Shown here: positions 6,400 to 7,138 of the stretch, piece by piece
How the letters are laid out: each line of letters opens with the position of its first letter
Numbering within the stretch: the first letter of the stretch is position 1
Origin: Acidimicrobiia bacterium
GTDB lineage: Bacteria; Actinomycetota; Acidimicrobiia; IMCC26256; BP-133
Length of the DNA: 7,138 nucleotides
NCBI GenBank assembly: GCA_025923175.1
Contig: JAICGL010000202.1
Location: 1 to 7,138 of the forward strand
Direction of reading: 5' to 3'
Made by a program: the position numbers and the translations under genes
Notes under the pieces: generated by a model
What the model saw: the letters and a program-made list of their open reading frames with translations, nothing else
Told to the model about the DNA's origin: nothing
Database searches by the model: none

Positions 6400-7138
6400 A
6401 AAGGCTCGGGGTCGCAACCACGTCGGGGGTGTCGGTCGATTCGTAGTCGAAGCTGATGTCGCCCCATGTGTCGAGTGCCACCTGGAGCGGGGGACAGCTC
6501 TTGGCCGCCGCATTCAGAATGTCGGAACCCTCGGCCAGGAAGTCCCGTCCCTCGTTGCGCGCCTTGACCATCGCCTCGAGCGCAACCCGGTTGGCCGTCG
6601 CTCCGGCCGCGATTCCCATCGGATGGCCGATGGTGCCGCCACCGAACTGGAGGACGACGTCCTCGTCGAGGTAGTGCAGCAGCTGGTGCATCTGGCCGGC
6701 GTGGATACCGCCGGAGGCGACCGGCATGACGCCGGGCATCGACGCCCAGTCCTGATCGAAGTACAGGCCCTTGGTCATGTCGGCCTCGACGTGGTCGAGG
6801 CGCAGCGTGTCGTAGTAGCCCCGGATGATATTGGGGTCGCCCTCCAGCTTGCCGACGACGGTGCCGGCGTGGACGTGGTCGACGCCGAGGAGCCGCACCC
6901 ACTTGGAGATCACCCGGAAGTTCACGCCGTGGTTCTTCTGCCGGGCCCAGGTGGCGTAGCCGGCCCGGTGGAGGTGGAGGATCATCCCGTTCTTGCGGGC
7001 CCACTTCGACATCGAGGCCATGGCCGTGTAGCCGATGGTGAGGTCCTGCATGATGATGACGGAGCCGATTTCCTGGGCGAACTCGGCCCGCTCGTACATG
7101 TCCTCCATGGTGGCGGCGGTCACGTTCATGTCGTGACC
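6398..7138 (-). CDS. cbbL: RubisCO large subunit, red-type form I, C-terminal part (5'-partial)
   Basis: The C-terminal 246 residues of the CO2-fixing large subunit; the start and the carbamylated-lysine region lie beyond the right edge. The frame is open to base 7138 and begins GHDMNVTAAT, a conserved RubisCO segment. Numbering from that Gly: HLHRAGY at 55-61 carries the His equivalent to spinach H294 (His57); DHVHAGT contains the H327 equivalent (His90); loop 6, GTVVGKLEGD, carries the catalytic lysine equivalent to K334 (Lys97); ASGGIHAGQMHQLLHY and FGGGTIGHPMG bind the substrate phosphates. The spacing from residue 61 to Lys97 equals the spinach spacing from 298 to 334, so the numbering transfers directly. 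The DPNIIRGYYDTLR block and the C-terminus ESTDTPDVVATPSL fit the red-type (form IC) lineage, which also explains the adjacent cbbX. One oddity is Tyr61 where spinach has His298. It is first in the visible operon; its promoter is outside the window. Confidence 0.97.
   Translation of the reverse strand, partial: GHDMNVTAATMEDMYERAEFAQEIGSVIIMQDLTIGYTAMASMSKWARKNGMILHLHRAGYATWARQKNHGVNFRVISKWVRLLGVDHVHAGTVVGKLEGDPNIIRGYYDTLRLDHVEADMTKGLYFDQDWASMPGVMPVASGGIHAGQMHQLLHYLDEDVVLQFGGGTIGHPMGIAAGATANRVALEAMVKARNEGRDFLAEGSDILNAAAKSCPPLQVALDTWGDISFDYESTDTPDVVATPSL

Noticed and set aside
6384..7004. Upstream extension of the cbbX frame to 531 residues
   Set aside because: It overlaps conserved cbbL sequence in another frame. 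The CbbX family begins near the ATG at 6383, which has a fitting ribosome binding site.

Overview
The window is GC-rich and densely coded, with strong G/C preference at third codon positions and GTG and TTG starts beside ATG. These traits, a lipobox lipoprotein, secreted enzymes and a red-type (form IC-like) RubisCO operon fit a high-GC actinobacterium. An Acidimicrobiia-type or related uncultured lineage is a reasonable guess, but it rests on gene content and style alone.

Layout from left to right. (1) 2-2775, plus strand: the C-terminal part of a short-chain dehydrogenase-like protein whose catalytic Ser/Tyr/Lys positions all appear substituted. Its stop overlaps (TTGA) the start of a complete molybdenum hydroxylase large subunit of the xanthine dehydrogenase/CoxL superfamily. 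(2) 2785-3438, minus strand: a small lipoprotein of unknown function, convergent with the hydroxylase. (3) 3520-4967, plus strand: an apparent two-gene operon encoding two exported proteins, a RidA-family protein with a Sec-type signal peptide and an alpha/beta hydrolase resembling Candida antarctica lipase B. The lipoprotein and this operon diverge from an 81-bp gap. (4) 4972-7138, minus strand: a RubisCO operon transcribed toward the lipase, in the order cbbL (C-terminal 246 residues; its start lies beyond the right edge), cbbX, cbbS.

The cbb genes form one functional unit. CbbL and CbbS build the CO2-fixing enzyme, and CbbX is the AAA+ activase that clears inhibitory sugar phosphates from red-type RubisCO. 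The three genes are tightly coupled: the cbbX ribosome binding site overlaps the cbbL stop, and cbbX and cbbS share an ATGA overlap. The order is unusual because cbbX separates the two structural genes, which are normally adjacent. The RidA/lipase pair is probably an extracytoplasmic module of unknown physiological role. The SDR/hydroxylase pair suggests oxidation of an organic substrate rather than CO, because the hydroxylase lacks the CO dehydrogenase signature.

There is no stretch over 300 bases without a gene. I saw no tRNA, rRNA, CRISPR array, insertion sequence or convincing intrinsic terminator. I found no clear case for a wholly new system. The best leads are the L-X-S RubisCO order, the secreted RidA-lipase operon and the triad-less SDR.
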